Shown here: positions 63,548 through 64,000 of the stretch, one piece after another | Position numbering within the stretch: position 1 is the first letter of the stretch | Layout of the letters: every line of letters begins with the position of its first letter | Source of the DNA: Roseibium hamelinense | GTDB taxonomy: Bacteria; Pseudomonadota; Alphaproteobacteria; Rhizobiales; Stappiaceae | Direction of reading: 5' to 3' | Length of the DNA stretch: 64,000 nucleotides | NCBI RefSeq assembly: GCF_007830545.1 | Contig: NZ_VLLF01000003.1 | Span: 124,001 to 188,000, forward strand | Position numbers and translations under genes: made by a program | The notes under the pieces: generated by a model | What the model saw: the letters and a program-made list of their open reading frames with translations, nothing else | What the model was told of the DNA's origin: nothing | Databases searched by the model: none

Positions 63548-64000
63548 ATGGCCAATTTTGACTGGCACGCGGAGCGCAGCGATTTGTCGGGCATTGCCTT
63601 GCTCGACCGGGCGCCGGAAAGCGAAGGCATTGATCTGGCGGCCGTGCGGCTGTACCGGCGCCAACGGGTGCGGGACAAAATGGCGGAATATGGTGTGGAC
63701 GCCGTGATCCTATCCGATCCGGTCAATATCCGCTACGCCACCGGCACACGCAACATGCAGGTCTTTTCCCAGCGCAACGCGCCGGCGCGCTACCTGCTTT
63801 TGACGCAGGACCGGTCGATCCTGTTCGAGTTTACCGGCGCCCTGCATCTTGCGAACGGCTACGAGACGGTGGACGAGGTACGCCCTGCTGCGACTGCGAG
63901 CTTTGTTGCCGCCGGGCCGGACATTGCCGCGCGTGAGCGGCGCTGGGCGATCGAGATGGCGGACACGGTCACCGGCCTTGTCGGCAAGGGCGCCACGCTG
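63548..64000 (+). CDS. M24 (creatinase/aminopeptidase P fold) family protein, cut by the window edge
   Basis: The first 151 residues, read to the last base. GAGGAG precedes ATG 63548. The N-terminal creatinase-like domain shows AEYGVDAVILSDPVNIRYATG, followed by NMQVFSQRNAPARYLLL and FEFTGALHLANGYETVDEV. The strings DPVNIRYATxTxNMQ and the R after P are shared with DddP, the DMSP lyase of the M24 family, but also with several related peptidase-fold proteins. The metal-binding C-terminal domain is out of view, so neither peptidase nor DMSP lyase activity can be claimed. Confidence 0.7.
   Translation, partial: MANFDWHAERSDLSGIALLDRAPESEGIDLAAVRLYRRQRVRDKMAEYGVDAVILSDPVNIRYATGTRNMQVFSQRNAPARYLLLTQDRSILFEFTGALHLANGYETVDEVRPAATASFVAAGPDIAARERRWAIEMADTVTGLVGKGATL

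Overview
The window is about 60 percent GC chromosomal DNA of a marine-type alphaproteobacterium. The best guess is Hyphomicrobiales near the Stappiaceae (Roseibium, Labrenzia, Stappia). This rests on the fused rhizobial-type anthranilate synthase TrpE(G), the cydDCABX cluster, the DUF1289 plus TIGR02281-type aspartic protease pair, the cobS/cobT pair and a DddP-like M24 protein at the right edge. It is inference from gene content, without a database search. No rRNA, tRNA, CRISPR array, transposase or integrase was seen.

Layout. 1-7 kb: a secreted protein start, an SNase-fold protein, small enzymes, trpE(G) preceded by an attenuator-like leader with a 14-codon leader peptide, and sthA. 7.2-9.7 kb: three paralogous family-3 solute-binding proteins, one intact and two broken. 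10-16.2 kb: two giant, AT-richer, coiled-coil-rich paralogues of unknown function that share a conserved C-terminal domain; they are the best candidate here for an undescribed system. 16.5-19 kb: a MarR regulator and a divergent EamA exporter around a perfect 16-bp inverted repeat, then a periplasmic FKBP-rhodanese fusion. 19-25.7 kb: surface carbohydrate genes, a ROK kinase and a class II aldolase. 25.8-34.5 kb: membrane protein, pirin, P-loop kinase, LysR regulator divergent from mmsA, an MscS-type channel and small proteins.

35-41.7 kb: cydDC-cydAB-cydX, the assembly ABC exporter and the bd-type oxidase with its 44-residue CydX subunit. 42-44.3 kb: two tandem orphan BMP-type nucleoside-binding proteins, each with its own terminator. 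44.4-47.9 kb: Prx5-like peroxiredoxin, MarR regulator and a large periplasmic protease with two trypsin-like domains. 47.9-49.3 kb: AT-rich gene-free stretch with a hairpin series ending in a strong terminator (possible small RNA). 49.3-59.6 kb: dusA, TauE exporter, aspartic protease with DUF1289, lipoprotein hydrolase, cobS/cobT, histidine kinase, uracil-DNA glycosylase, periplasmic rhodanese and Lrp. 59.6-64 kb: an AT-rich orphan protein, a 3-hydroxyisobutyrate dehydrogenase-like enzyme, two tiny related proteins next to a GcvA-type LysR gene, and the start of an M24 peptidase-fold gene.

Functional links: mmsA and the mmsB-like gene would act in the same valine branch although they lie 30 kb apart; cydDCABX forms a complete oxidase module; the solute-binding proteins of both families lack adjacent permeases and ATPases.
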